Of a DNA stretch of 64,000 bases, positions 35,845-44,486 are shown piece after piece. Each line of letters begins with the position of its first letter. Position 1 is the stretch's first letter. The notes beneath the pieces are model-generated. The model was given only the letters and a program-made list of their open reading frames with translations, did not search any database and was not told the DNA's origin. Source of the stretch: JAXGOI01 sp040767605 (GTDB taxonomy: Bacteria; Bacillota; Dehalobacteriia; UBA4068); NCBI GenBank assembly GCA_040767605.1, contig JAXGOI010000001.1, forward strand, positions 248,001-312,000, given 5' to 3'. The translations under genes were made by a program, and so were the position numbers.

Positions 35845-36390
35845 CTATTTTATCTTTTTAATATAGCTTTCAAGGTTGGCTTTTGTCATTGTCCCGTATT
35901 TTACATCAACAATATTCCCGTCTTTATCTAAAAAATAGCTGGTTGGGATATTGGTAATATTATAAGCCTTGGCGCCGTCAAGGTTTTTATCAAAATATAC
36001 CGGGAAGGTGTAATTATTAGATTCTAAATAATCCCGGGCTTTTTCTACCGTATCCCTTTGGCCGTCGGTTAAATTAACCATAATAAAGGTGATATTATCT
36101 TTCTCCTCATTATAGGCCGCCTGAAAATGGGGCATCTCCGTTCGGCATGGGGGGCACCAGCTGGCCCAAAAATTAATAATTATAGGCTTACCAAAAAAAT
36201 CGGATAATTTAACCTCGGCTCCCGTATCATCATAAACGGTAAAATCAGGCGCTAAAGCCAATTCCTCATCTGAGGGGCTTTCAATATCCGCAGAATACCT
36301 GCTGCCAAGATAATTATACACGGTATATGCCGCCAGAATTAAAAAAATTAATACCAAAACCCCTAAAATTATTCTATATTTCTGATTCAT
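35845..36390 (-). CDS. TlpA/ResA-type membrane-anchored thioredoxin-like protein
   Basis: Thiol-disulfide oxidoreductase acting outside the membrane. An N-terminal helix (about residues 6-25) anchors it. The AhpC/TSA-thioredoxin domain carries the active site WCPPC (C79, C82) within NFWASWCPPCRTEMP, and the cis-proline region is ITNIPTSYFLDKDG. ResA-like proteins keep exported cysteines reduced. Electrons would come from the CcdA protein encoded 10 bases upstream. TAGGAGG precedes the ATG. Its targets are not visible in the window. Confidence 0.9.
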   Translation of the reverse strand: MNQKYRIILGVLVLIFLILAAYTVYNYLGSRYSADIESPSDEELALAPDFTVYDDTGAEVKLSDFFGKPIIINFWASWCPPCRTEMPHFQAAYNEEKDNITFIMVNLTDGQRDTVEKARDYLESNNYTFPVYFDKNLDGAKAYNITNIPTSYFLDKDGNIVDVKYGTMTKANLESYIKKIK

Positions 36391-36400
36391 AAAAAACCTC

Positions 36401-37072
36401 CTAAATAATAGTAAAACCTAAAATATAATTCATTAAACCGGCAGCCATAATTATACCCATTAAAACTAAAAACAGGCCGGAAACTAAATTAATAATTCTA
36501 TAATTGGCCTTAATAAAATCAAAGGCGTTTTTCAGCCAATCTATTAAAACAGCCGCCAAAATAAAGGGAATACCCAAGCCCATTGAAAAGCTAAGGAGCA
36601 TTAAAACCCCTTTTAGGCTCTCCCCCTGAGAGGCCGCCAGCATTAAGGCGGAGCCTAAAAAAGCGCTTACGCAGGGAGTCCAGGCAATAGAGAAAACCAT
36701 GCCAAATACGGCGGCTTTTAAAAAGCTCATATTCGCCCCCTTTATGCCGAATCCCGGCCTTTTGGCGGAAAAGGGCAGGCGGATAATACCTAAAAAACTC
36801 AGACCAAAAAGTATAATAATAATACCTAAAACAAAATCCGTCTGCCTGCGGTATTCATTTAAAAAGCCGCCGAAAGCCCCCGCAAAGGCCCCCATAAGCA
36901 CAAAAATTAAAGTAAAGCCCCCCACAAAGCCTATGGCATTAATTAAAGCTCTTTGCTTTTGCCCTTCTCCGCTTTGCCCCGCAAAATAGGAAAGATACAC
37001 CGGCAGCATCGGCAAAAGGCAGGGGGAAATAAATGTAATTATTCCTTCTAAAAAAGAAATAAAATAGCTCAT
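36401..37072 (-). CDS. CcdA-type thiol-disulfide transmembrane electron carrier
   Basis: Six-helix membrane protein that passes reducing power from cytoplasmic thioredoxin to extracytoplasmic thioredoxin-like proteins. The first conserved Cys is in FISPCLLPMLPVYLSYFAG and the second in FSIAWTPCVSAFLGSALMLA, the usual CcdA positions. The 223 residues fit the short CcdA form. GGGGG precedes the ATG. It lies between a ferredoxin-like gene and the TlpA/ResA-like gene, consistent with one redox relay. Confidence 0.92.
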   Translation of the reverse strand: MSYFISFLEGIITFISPCLLPMLPVYLSYFAGQSGEGQKQRALINAIGFVGGFTLIFVLMGAFAGAFGGFLNEYRRQTDFVLGIIIILFGLSFLGIIRLPFSAKRPGFGIKGANMSFLKAAVFGMVFSIAWTPCVSAFLGSALMLAASQGESLKGVLMLLSFSMGLGIPFILAAVLIDWLKNAFDFIKANYRIINLVSGLFLVLMGIIMAAGLMNYILGFTII

Positions 37073-37154
37073 ATTTTACCCCCATTTCCTTTTTTTCTTA
37101 TTTTTTCTCTTATTTTTATCTTATTTTTATCTCTTGGGTTTTTTCTCTAATAAA

Positions 37155-37496
37155 TTATGCAAAAACCAAGGCCTCCATGGGGCAAAAATCCGTACATTTA
37201 CCACATTTAATACAGATTTCCTCTTTTATAGCAGGGGCAGCAAAGCCCGCTTGTTTTATGGCATTTACCGGGCAAACCTTAATAGCGGGGCAAATATGGT
37301 TTTGGGGGCAGCGCTCTTTTATAACCTTTACAACTCTATTGGCCCTGCCCTTGATTTGATCGGCTGTTTTTTTAACCGGCGGGTTAATTCCGTCAGTTAT
37401 AACTTCTTTATCAGGGGTTTTTATAGCATAGCTTATTCCCTCATGGCTTATTCCATTTTGATTTTTTTCTCCGGAAACATCCTTCACTGTTTTCAC
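37155..37496 (-). CDS. Small 4Fe-4S ferredoxin-like protein beside ccdA
   Basis: 113 residues. The C-terminal third holds a standard [4Fe-4S] motif CIKCGKCTDFCP. Just before it is a second Cys group, CPQNHICPAIKVCP, with altered spacing (C-x5-C-x4-C-P). The first 55 residues are hydrophilic with no recognisable domain. The start is uncertain: GTG at 37496 has only a weak ribosome site (GGACGG), and a second GTG lies three codons in. Co-orientation with ccdA and tlpA-like genes, 82 bases downstream, suggests an electron donor or sensor role, which is inference. Confidence 0.75.
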   Translation of the reverse strand: MKTVKDVSGEKNQNGISHEGISYAIKTPDKEVITDGINPPVKKTADQIKGRANRVVKVIKERCPQNHICPAIKVCPVNAIKQAGFAAPAIKEEICIKCGKCTDFCPMEALVFA

Positions 37497-37544
37497 CGTC
37501 CAAAAGCTTAGCGCCTATTTTTATTTTAGTATAATAATTTACTA

Positions 37545-37593
37545 AAAATACTTCAGTGACGATATCACATAAACTAAAGAATTTAAGTATTTT
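37545..37593 (-). terminator. Possible terminator after znuB
   Basis: On the minus strand AAAATACTT and AAGTATTTT form 9-bp arms around a nested GTGA/TCAC stem, with a short U-rich tail, starting 5 bases after the znuB stop. The large loop makes it weaker than the other terminators here. Confidence 0.5.
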
Positions 37594-37598
37594 CTTAA

Positions 37599-38420
37599 TT
37601 AAGCTCTTTTTAAAATTAGCCCGGCAATAAAAAACAGGCCAAAAGCGCTTAAATTAACTAGAACTATACTGGCGCCGGCGGGTAAATTATAAGCAAAGGA
37701 GAATAATATCCCTAAAAAAAAGCAAAGCACCGAAATTATGGCGGCAATAAATATAACCCCTTTAAAGCTGCGGCAAAGGCGCATAGAGGTTAAGGCGGGG
37801 AAAATAATCAGGCTGGAAATTAATAAGGCTCCCATTATACGCATACCAATAACTATTGTAACGGCGGTTAAAAAAGCAATCAGCAAATTATATAAGCCGG
37901 CATTTATGCCGCCGGCCCGGGCATAATCTTCATCAAATGTTATGCCAAAAAGCTGATGATAAAAAATAATATAGACTAAAAGAACTAAAAGGGAAAGCCC
38001 CAGGCTTAAATATACATCGTCCTTAGTCATGGCTAAAATACTCCCAAACATATAATTATAAATATCACTGCTTAAGCCCCCGGAAAGGGAAATTACACTT
38101 ATCCCAATTGCCATAGCACTGCTTGAAATTATGGCAATTGCCGCATCGCCCTTTATTTTGCTGTTTTGGCTTATTTTTAAAAGCAAAAAGGCCGCGGCCA
38201 CCACAACGGGTATTGATAAACGCAAGGGAGCAATATTCATTGCTAGGGCAACGGCTAATGCGCCGAAAGCCACATGGGAAAGGCCATCCCCAATCATGGA
38301 ATATCTTTTTAAAACCAGTATAATGCCTAAAAGAGCCGCACAGAGGGAAACTAATATCCCCACTATTAAACTTCTGACAATAAAGGGATATGAAAATAAC
38401 TGGCCGAAAAACTCAAGCAT
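37599..38420 (-). CDS. znuB: Zinc (metal) ABC transporter permease, ZnuB type
   Basis: Membrane subunit of a high-affinity metal importer of the ABC-3 family, with about 8-9 helices. Family landmarks are MIGDGLSHVAFGALAVA, GDAAIAIISSSAMAIGI and MRIMGALLISSLIIFPALTSM. Length (273) is usual. Its start overlaps the znuC end by 8 bases. Zinc, not manganese, is inferred from the Zur-like regulator at the head of the operon and the His/acid-rich loop of the binding protein. Confidence 0.9.
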   Translation of the reverse strand: MLEFFGQLFSYPFIVRSLIVGILVSLCAALLGIILVLKRYSMIGDGLSHVAFGALAVALAMNIAPLRLSIPVVVAAAFLLLKISQNSKIKGDAAIAIISSSAMAIGISVISLSGGLSSDIYNYMFGSILAMTKDDVYLSLGLSLLVLLVYIIFYHQLFGITFDEDYARAGGINAGLYNLLIAFLTAVTIVIGMRIMGALLISSLIIFPALTSMRLCRSFKGVIFIAAIISVLCFFLGILFSFAYNLPAGASIVLVNLSAFGLFFIAGLILKRA

Positions 38421-39123
38421 TCTCCCCGCCCCCTTTAAAAGCCTGATAAACAGGGCTTTGTAAATACGCGCCTTTTGGGCCGAAATAAAGGGCCTTGGTA
38501 TCTAAATGCAGTATTTTATTGGCATAATTAAGGCCTTCGTTTATATCGTGGGTAACCATAATAACGGTTACCCCCTCTTTTTGATTAATTTTTGCGATAA
38601 TGGCGTATAATTCTCGAATCAGGGAGGGGTCAAGCCCCCGGGAGGGCTCATCTAAAACCAGCAGTTTCTTTCCTCCGCATAATGCCCGGGCCAGCAAAAC
38701 CCTTTGCTTTTGCCCGCCGGAGAGTTCTTGAAAGGATTTATTGATTAAAGCTTTCAGCCCTAAAAGCTCAATTTTTTCTGCCGCCAGGGATTTTTCCGCC
38801 GCAGAATAATAGGGCCTTAACCCCTTTTGGCCTAAAAAGCCGGATAAAACCACCTCCCGCAGGGAGGCCGGAAAATCCCTTTGAATAGCGGTTTCCTGAG
38901 GCATATAGCCAATATCCCTGTGCTTTAGCCCTGAAGAGAAGATAATTTTACCCTTATCCGCCGCTATAAGCCCTAAAAGGCATTTAATTAAAGTTGTTTT
39001 ACCGGAGCCGTTTTTGCCTAAAATACAAAGGTAATCCCCTTTTGCCACATCAAAACTAACACCCTCAAGGGCATAGGTATAATTATAACCCGCATAAAGA
39101 TTTTTACATTGAATTAGTTCCAT
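38413..39123 (-). CDS. znuC: Zinc (metal) ABC transporter ATP-binding protein, ZnuC type
   Basis: ATPase of the metal importer. Walker A GKNGSGKTTLIKCLLGL, Q-loop YMPQETAIQRDFPAS (the MntB/ZnuC-type FPxS pattern), ABC signature LSGGQKQRVLLARAL, Walker B LLVLDEPSRGLDP and H-loop MVTHDINEG are all intact. The 236 residues are typical. ATG after GGGGGAAAG. Encoded between znuA and znuB on one transcript. Confidence 0.92.
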   Translation of the reverse strand: MELIQCKNLYAGYNYTYALEGVSFDVAKGDYLCILGKNGSGKTTLIKCLLGLIAADKGKIIFSSGLKHRDIGYMPQETAIQRDFPASLREVVLSGFLGQKGLRPYYSAAEKSLAAEKIELLGLKALINKSFQELSGGQKQRVLLARALCGGKKLLVLDEPSRGLDPSLIRELYAIIAKINQKEGVTVIMVTHDINEGLNYANKILHLDTKALYFGPKGAYLQSPVYQAFKGGGENA

Positions 39124-39211
39124 TACTTTCCCCCGGATTAGCTCTATTAATTTACCTTCCTCTATTTTGCTCTTTGCAAAAATAAGCTATAAAAACCTGA
39201 ATCTAAAGAAT

Positions 39212-40219
39212 TTATTCCAGCCCCTGTTTGAGATTTTCTAAATTCTGCTCCATAAGAGATAAATAACTTGCGCCGTTTTCTTTTTCTTCTTTAGAAAGGT
39301 TGTGGCAGGAGTGGAATAAAAGCATTTTTGCCCCGGTAGCCTCACTAATGGCAGCCGCAATTTTAGGCTCTGTGAGCCCGTCATAATAAATTACCGGTAT
39401 GCCTTCTTTTTTTACGGTATCTATAATTTCGGCAATTCTTTTAACGCTGGGCTCCGTATGGGATGAGCAGGAATCATAAGCCGCCAAAACATCTAAACCA
39501 TAATGGCTGGTAAAATAATAAAAAGCAAAAGAGCTGCCAAAGACCATTTTATTTCTCTTCCCTGCCTTAATTACGGCCTTAAAACTCTGGTCTAAATCAT
39601 TTAGCTTTCTTTGATAAGCCCTTTTATTCTCCTGAAAATATTCTCTGTTTTGAGGATCCGCCACACAAAGAGCCTCTGCAATATTTTCCACAATTTCCCC
39701 GGCTATTAGGGGGCTGGTCCAAATATGAGGGTCATTTAGAGGGTGGTCCTCCCCCAAAGAAATATCCGGCTCATGGCTGTGGCCGGTTGATTCATCCCCA
39801 TTTTGTTGTTGGCAATTACTATCCGGGCAAGGCTCTCCGGATGCTAAATTAATGCCCTGGGAGGCATTGAGAATAATAATATCCGGATTATCCAGCCCAT
39901 CTATAATCCTCTGGGCCCAATTTTCCATATCCGGGCCGGTGTAAATAAATAAATCCGCCTTATTTATTTTTATAATATCCGCCGGGGTCGGCTCAAAGGA
40001 ATGAGCCTCTGCCCCCGGGGGCAGCAGCAGAGTAATTTCGGCCTTATCCCCCGCTATTTCCCGGGCAAAATCATATTGGGGGAATAAAGTGGCAACTACC
40101 TTAAGCCCCTCTTCCTCATTATCTGTAAGCCCCGGGTTATGGATATCCCCTTTAACGCAGCTCGTTAAAGTAAATAAGAGATAAAGTATGGTAATATTTA
40201 AAAGAATTTTTTTAAGCAT
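39212..40219 (-). CDS. znuA: Zinc-binding lipoprotein of the ABC importer, ZnuA type
   Basis: Cluster A-I metal-binding lipoprotein. The N-terminus is a lipoprotein signal with lipobox LTSC (C21 modified). Metal ligands of the family appear as the His in LPPGAEAHSFEPTPADI, a His in the segment DPHIWTSP and a His in GSSFAFYYFTSHYGL. Between the first two is a flexible loop with GHSH and several acidic residues, typical of zinc-specific members. This loop also contains two Cys (CPDSNC). ATG after TCGGAGGG. Downstream of zur by 15 bases. Confidence 0.92.
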   Translation of the reverse strand: MLKKILLNITILYLLFTLTSCVKGDIHNPGLTDNEEEGLKVVATLFPQYDFAREIAGDKAEITLLLPPGAEAHSFEPTPADIIKINKADLFIYTGPDMENWAQRIIDGLDNPDIIILNASQGINLASGEPCPDSNCQQQNGDESTGHSHEPDISLGEDHPLNDPHIWTSPLIAGEIVENIAEALCVADPQNREYFQENKRAYQRKLNDLDQSFKAVIKAGKRNKMVFGSSFAFYYFTSHYGLDVLAAYDSCSSHTEPSVKRIAEIIDTVKKEGIPVIYYDGLTEPKIAAAISEATGAKMLLFHSCHNLSKEEKENGASYLSLMEQNLENLKQGLE

Positions 40220-40234
40220 GGTCCCTCCGAGAAT

Positions 40235-40654
40235 TTAGCCCTTACTTCCCGCACATTTACTGCAGCTGCCGGAAAAAACTGTGGGGGAATCATCCACATA
40301 AAAATTATGACAATCGGAAATATGGCCTTTTAAATCATTTAAAAGTTCACATTCCAGCTGAATAAGCCTGCCGCAGCCCTTGCATTTTAAATGATACTGA
40401 TGCCCCCGGCATGCCTCGCCGATATACTGAAAATAGGCTTCCGCCCCTTGGGCGCACAAATATTTTATAATTTGCCCCTGATTTTCTAAAACCCCCAAAT
40501 AACGGTAAATTGTGGATTTCCCCACAGGGCAGCCCCCCGCCTTAAGCTTTATAAAAATATCCTCTGCCGAAATAAGCCTGCTATGGGAGGATTTTAAATA
40601 ATTTAAAATCTGCCGGCGCTGCTTAGTATTATAATTGCTGCTAAGATTTTTCAT
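40235..40654 (-). CDS. zur: Fur-family metalloregulator (probable Zur)
   Basis: Winged-helix repressor that binds DNA when metal-loaded. It shows a winged-helix half (KSTIYRYLGVLENQGQIIKY) and a dimerisation half with metal ligands: the HQYHLKCKGCGRL segment (CxxC) and C-terminal CSKC, together the structural Cys4 zinc site. Being first in an operon with znuACB argues for zinc sensing; iron or manganese sensing cannot be ruled out from sequence. A palindromic operator overlaps its own promoter, so autoregulation is likely. Confidence 0.9.
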   Translation of the reverse strand: MKNLSSNYNTKQRRQILNYLKSSHSRLISAEDIFIKLKAGGCPVGKSTIYRYLGVLENQGQIIKYLCAQGAEAYFQYIGEACRGHQYHLKCKGCGRLIQLECELLNDLKGHISDCHNFYVDDSPTVFSGSCSKCAGSKG

Positions 40655-40676
40655 ATTATTACCGCCTTAATAAAGA

Positions 40677-40705
40677 AATATGAATTTGATTCTCATTTTC
40701 ATATT
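40677..40705 (-). promoter_or_regulatory. Fur/Zur-type operator upstream of zur-znuACB
   Basis: Perfect 8-bp inverted arms AATATGAA (40677-40684) and TTCATATT (40698-40705) enclose a core containing TGATTCTCAT, the familiar Fur-family half-site pattern. The site overlaps the -10 element and lies 22 bases before the start codon, a position suited to repression. Confidence 0.75.
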
Positions 40706-40731
40706 ATAAGCTATATGCGCCGTTTTATCAA
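40703..40731 (-). promoter_or_regulatory. Promoter of the zur-znuACB operon
   Basis: On the minus strand TTGATA (40726-40731), 17-bp spacer, TATAAT (40703-40708), a near-consensus promoter whose -10 region is covered by the operator. Confidence 0.85.
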
Positions 40732-40810
40732 TTATGTATAATCTGCTTTTTATAAAAATTTTTGCTTTTAATGCATTCTTTAATTTAAGAGAGGCTAATT
40801 TGCCAATAAT

Positions 40811-40836
40811 AAAAACATCCTAAAAAGGATGTTTTT
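40811..40836. terminator. Intrinsic terminator after the diguanylate cyclase gene
   Basis: Ten-base arms AAAAACATCC / GGATGTTTTT with a 6-base loop, symmetric in U-runs, 64 bases after the GGDEF gene stop on the minus strand. It could work in both directions. Confidence 0.8.
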
Positions 40837-40900
40837 ATTTAAATAAGCTGTTTTATAAAAAGCGCCTGGTTATTTTTAATCTGCAGAGAAAAGCCTAAAA

Positions 40901-42040
40901 CTAGCTGGCCTTTCTTTTAGCCTCTTTATTTTTATACATAAGATAATCCACATGCTTTAAAAACTGGTTAATATTATATTTTTTATGGTCAAAAATATCA
41001 TAACCTATACTGTATTTAAGGGCATAACCTCTTTTACTGAGGATATTAGCATTTTTAAAGCCCTCTTCCATTCTTAAAACAATATCCTCAAGGTTTTTAT
41101 AGGAGACTTTATCCACTAAAATTACAAATTCATCTCCCCCAAAGCGGGCAATAATATCTGTTTCCCGCAGGGGCTTACGCAAAAGCCTTACGGTATTTTT
41201 TAAGGCAATGTCCCCCTCAAAGTGGCCGTATTTATCATTTATGCCCTTAAAGCCGTCTAAATCAATAAATATTACTCCAAAATCGGTCTCATGCTTTTCT
41301 CTGCTTACTCTGTACTCAATATAATTTTCAAATGTGTTTTTTGTCCAAACATCGGTTAAGGCATCAAACTGCATCATTCTTTGCTGAATCAGAATAAAAA
41401 CAATAATTAAAGCAATAGCCATGCAGCTCCAGTATAAAAACACCCCGTAGAACAAAGATTGAATAAGCCCCCCTAGAGCCGGAATAATTGAAAAAGCAAT
41501 AAAGGATAAATAAGTTCTTCTATGCATTTCCCGCCTTTTGCCGATAATTACATATATGCTGAGGGCCAAATAATAATAGGCGCTAATTACCGTATATATA
41601 AAATAATCCCCCCGGGCATAGCGGTTTAAATCGTCAATAATAAAAATACCGTCAAAGAAATTGCTAAGCAGAACAAAAATTACCGTTACGATATAAGGTA
41701 AATAGAGAAAGCCCTGAAAAACCTTTGAATTAATCTTTTTGCCGTCGCTTTCTATCCATTTAACTATAAACATGCACCAAAAAAAACATACCCCCGGCCC
41801 TAAAATATAAAGGATATTATGTAAAACAATAGTTGTTGGCCTTACCCAGGGGTTCATCCAGCCGTCAATTACTATGGTTAAGCTCTCAATTATCAGCTCG
41901 ATAATAATTATAAAAGAAATTAGAAAAAAGAGCCTGTTTGTTGCATCATTTTTATCCAGCTTAAAATAGGCAATTAAAAATACACTGAATATCATTATAA
42001 GCGCCAGGATATTAACATCAATATAGAGAAACATCTCCAT
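40901..42040 (-). CDS. Membrane-bound diguanylate cyclase (GGDEF)
   Basis: Makes cyclic di-GMP. The first ~220 residues form about seven membrane helices of unassigned type with no obvious ligand-binding loop. A GGDEF domain follows (about 225-375) with the intact active site GGDEF at 301-305 in ARFGGDEFVIL and the metal Asp in FIDLDGFKGIND. No clear RxxD inhibitory site is seen at the usual place. ATG after GGAGGAG. A monocistronic unit by its flanking gaps. This is the second c-di-GMP synthesis gene in the window. Confidence 0.92.
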   Translation of the reverse strand: MEMFLYIDVNILALIMIFSVFLIAYFKLDKNDATNRLFFLISFIIIIELIIESLTIVIDGWMNPWVRPTTIVLHNILYILGPGVCFFWCMFIVKWIESDGKKINSKVFQGFLYLPYIVTVIFVLLSNFFDGIFIIDDLNRYARGDYFIYTVISAYYYLALSIYVIIGKRREMHRRTYLSFIAFSIIPALGGLIQSLFYGVFLYWSCMAIALIIVFILIQQRMMQFDALTDVWTKNTFENYIEYRVSREKHETDFGVIFIDLDGFKGINDKYGHFEGDIALKNTVRLLRKPLRETDIIARFGGDEFVILVDKVSYKNLEDIVLRMEEGFKNANILSKRGYALKYSIGYDIFDHKKYNINQFLKHVDYLMYKNKEAKRKAS

Positions 42041-42266
42041 AGGGATTATCTCCTCCCGGAATATCCATAATTCGCAGGGTTAACTTTGCCTTAGCCCCGT
42101 ATTAAGGGGTATTTTTTTTCCTATTAATTAACACGGTTAAATTACACTTACAATTACAATAATAGAATTAATTAAATATTTTGCTCTGTCCGAATATTTT
42201 ATACCCAAACACTTTAAAAAAACAATATCTATTTGTTAACTTTATTAAAATACCAGCTAAAGCCCT

Positions 42267-42306
42267 AAAACAATATGCCCGTATGCTAATACGGGCATAT
42301 TGTTTT
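42267..42306. terminator. Terminator after the aromatic amino-acid operon
   Basis: A long perfect stem (ACAATATGCCCGTAT / ATACGGGCATATTGT) begins about 17 bases after the pheA stop on the minus strand and is followed there by UUUU. The plus-strand side has a longer U-run. The rest of the gap up to 42040 shows no gene. Confidence 0.8.
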
Positions 42307-42322
42307 TTTAAGGCGGTGCAAA

Positions 42323-43459
42323 TTAATCTTCCAAGTTTTCTTTATAGCAGCCAAGAACCTCTAAATACCCGCTGGCCGCAGCGGCCTGGCGAATACCCCG
42401 GGCAACGGTTTCATCCATAATATTTCCCTCTAAATCCGCAAAGAAGCAATATTTACCTCCCAGCATAGGCTGGGATTCTATTCTGGTTAAATTAATATTT
42501 TCCGCCATAAGGGAGAATAAAACATCACATAAGGCGCCGCTTCTATGGGAGGTTCTAAAGGTTATGCTTACAATATCGCTGCTTTCATCATATTCCGGGG
42601 CATCGGCAATAGCTATAAAGCGGGTTTTATTTTCGCTGTCGTCCATAATATCGCTTTTTATTACCTCTAAATTATTAAGCTGCGCCGAACGGGGGGAGCC
42701 GATGGCCCCAAAGCGCCTGTCATTGCGGCCCATAACCATAGAGGCGGCAACGGCTGTATTACGGCAGGCAATTAAATCCCAGGAGCGTTCTTTTAAATAA
42801 TTGCCGCATTGGCGGAAGCCCTCCGGGTGGGAAAAAACCTCCCGAATATCTCTTATATCCGTACCCGGCAGGCCCATAAGACAATGATGAACATTAACCC
42901 AGGTTTGCCCTACAATATAACAGCCGTATTTACGCAAAAGCTCATAAACCTCGCCAATGGCCCCGGTGCGGGAATTTTCCAGGGGAAGTATACCGTAGCG
43001 GGCTCTTTTTTCTTTAACGGCAATAAAAACATCCTCAAATTTATCCATTCCCGTTTTAGGGGTATTGGGGTAAAGCTGTATTGCAGCCTGCTCTCCCCAG
43101 GCGCCGGGCAAACCCTGATAAGCAATATTTATATTTTCCTTCTCGGCAGGCCTTGCCTCAGGAAGCAGCATTTCCTCCATTTGATCAAAAAGCTGCATTC
43201 TCTGGCGCAGCTTGGCAAGGGCCATTAAACCCCTGATAAAGCTGATTGTCTCCCCTTTATATTCCGGCTTAACAAGGCCTACGGCCCTTTCCACCATATT
43301 CATTTCTCTTGCTTCGTCTGTAATTGCAATATTTCCCGCTCTTTTTATCTCGGCTACCTGATCAATAAAACCCATTCTTTTTTCAAAAAGCTCCAGCATC
43401 TGATTATCTATGGTATCTAATTCCTGCCGGACTTCGGCAATTTTTTGTCTGCAATCCAT
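42323..43459 (-). CDS. pheA: P-protein: chorismate mutase / prephenate dehydratase with ACT domain
   Basis: Bifunctional entry to phenylalanine. The N-terminal ~90 residues are an AroQ-type chorismate mutase (RQKIAEVRQELDTIDNQMLELFEKRM). The prephenate dehydratase domain starts at INIAYQGLPGAWGEQAA and includes LPLENSRTGAIGEVYELL and NKTRFIAIA. The C-terminal ACT domain carries the phenylalanine-binding motifs GALCDVL and ESQP (usual GALxxVL and ESRP), so feedback inhibition is likely. Last gene of the operon, 19 bases after aroF. Confidence 0.96.
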   Translation of the reverse strand: MDCRQKIAEVRQELDTIDNQMLELFEKRMGFIDQVAEIKRAGNIAITDEAREMNMVERAVGLVKPEYKGETISFIRGLMALAKLRQRMQLFDQMEEMLLPEARPAEKENINIAYQGLPGAWGEQAAIQLYPNTPKTGMDKFEDVFIAVKEKRARYGILPLENSRTGAIGEVYELLRKYGCYIVGQTWVNVHHCLMGLPGTDIRDIREVFSHPEGFRQCGNYLKERSWDLIACRNTAVAASMVMGRNDRRFGAIGSPRSAQLNNLEVIKSDIMDDSENKTRFIAIADAPEYDESSDIVSITFRTSHRSGALCDVLFSLMAENINLTRIESQPMLGGKYCFFADLEGNIMDETVARGIRQAAAASGYLEVLGCYKENLED

Positions 43460-43478
43460 TTTTATAACCTCCGTTTTT

Positions 43479-44486
43479 TTAATCCCTTAAGGCCTCATAG
43501 ACTTTATTTATTCTCTTCATTAAATGGTGAAAAACCTCAGGGGTAATTGATTGGGCGCCGTCGCAAAGGGCGCATTGAGGCATATTATGAACCTCTATCA
43601 TTAAGCCGTCGGCCCCGGCTGCAACAGCCGCAAGAGCCATAGGCTCCACTAAATTCCAATGCCCCGTCCCATGGGAGGGGTCTGCAATAACCGGCAAATG
43701 GGTTCTTTGCTTTAAAACCGGGATTGCAGAAAGATCCAAAGTGTTTCGGGTTGCGGTTTCAAATGTTCTTATGCCTCTTTCGCATAAAATAATTTTATCA
43801 GAGCCGCCGTTTATTATATATTCCGCCGCCATTAAAAGCTCATCAATGGTGGAAGAAGGCCCTCTTTTAAGCAAAACGGGCTTTTTTAAACTCCCCACAT
43901 CCCTTAAAAGGGTAAAGTTTTGCATATTTCTGGCGCCGATTTGGATAATATCCACATCATTGGCAAAAGCCTCTAAATGCTCGGGGGATAAAATCTCAGT
44001 TACAATTGGCAGGCCGGTTTTCTGGCGGGCTATTTTTAAAAGCTCCAGGCCGTCCAAACCCAGGCCAAGGAAAGCATAGGGTGAGGTGCGGGGCTTAAAA
44101 GCACCGCCCCGTAAAAAACCGGCCCCGGAATTTGCAATATCCTTGGCAATGGAGAGTATTTGCTCTTCCCCCTCCACAGAGCAGGGGCCTGCAATAACCC
44201 CAAAGTGCCCCCCGCCGATTTTTGCCCCCAAAGCCTCAACAACGGTATCCTCCGGGTGAAAGCGCCTGCCGGATAATTTATAGGGCTCTAAAACCTTTAA
44301 AACATTCTTTACTATTTCATACCGGGCAAAGGTATCGGGAGATATTATAGAAGTATCCCCGGCAAGCCCCAGCATCCTGGTTTTTTCCCCTTTAATATCC
44401 TGAACAATAAAACCTTTGCCTTGCATTTTCTCTTTTAGATTTTCTACTTCATTTTCTTTGGCATTATCATGTAAAACAATAATCAT
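43479..44486 (-). CDS. aroF: 3-deoxy-7-phosphoheptulonate synthase (DAHP synthase, type I-beta with N-terminal regulatory domain)
   Basis: First committed step of the shikimate pathway. The ferredoxin-like regulatory domain of about 70 residues at the N-terminus is typical of the feedback-regulated type found in Thermotoga and Bacillus-like enzymes. The barrel shows IAGPCSVEGEEQ, GGAFKPRTSPYAFLGLG, IQIGARNMQNF, PVLLKRGPSSTIDE and PVIADPSHGTGHW. Start overlaps the aroKE stop by 4 bases. Confidence 0.95.
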   Translation of the reverse strand: MIIVLHDNAKENEVENLKEKMQGKGFIVQDIKGEKTRMLGLAGDTSIISPDTFARYEIVKNVLKVLEPYKLSGRRFHPEDTVVEALGAKIGGGHFGVIAGPCSVEGEEQILSIAKDIANSGAGFLRGGAFKPRTSPYAFLGLGLDGLELLKIARQKTGLPIVTEILSPEHLEAFANDVDIIQIGARNMQNFTLLRDVGSLKKPVLLKRGPSSTIDELLMAAEYIINGGSDKIILCERGIRTFETATRNTLDLSAIPVLKQRTHLPVIADPSHGTGHWNLVEPMALAAVAAGADGLMIEVHNMPQCALCDGAQSITPEVFHHLMKRINKVYEALRD

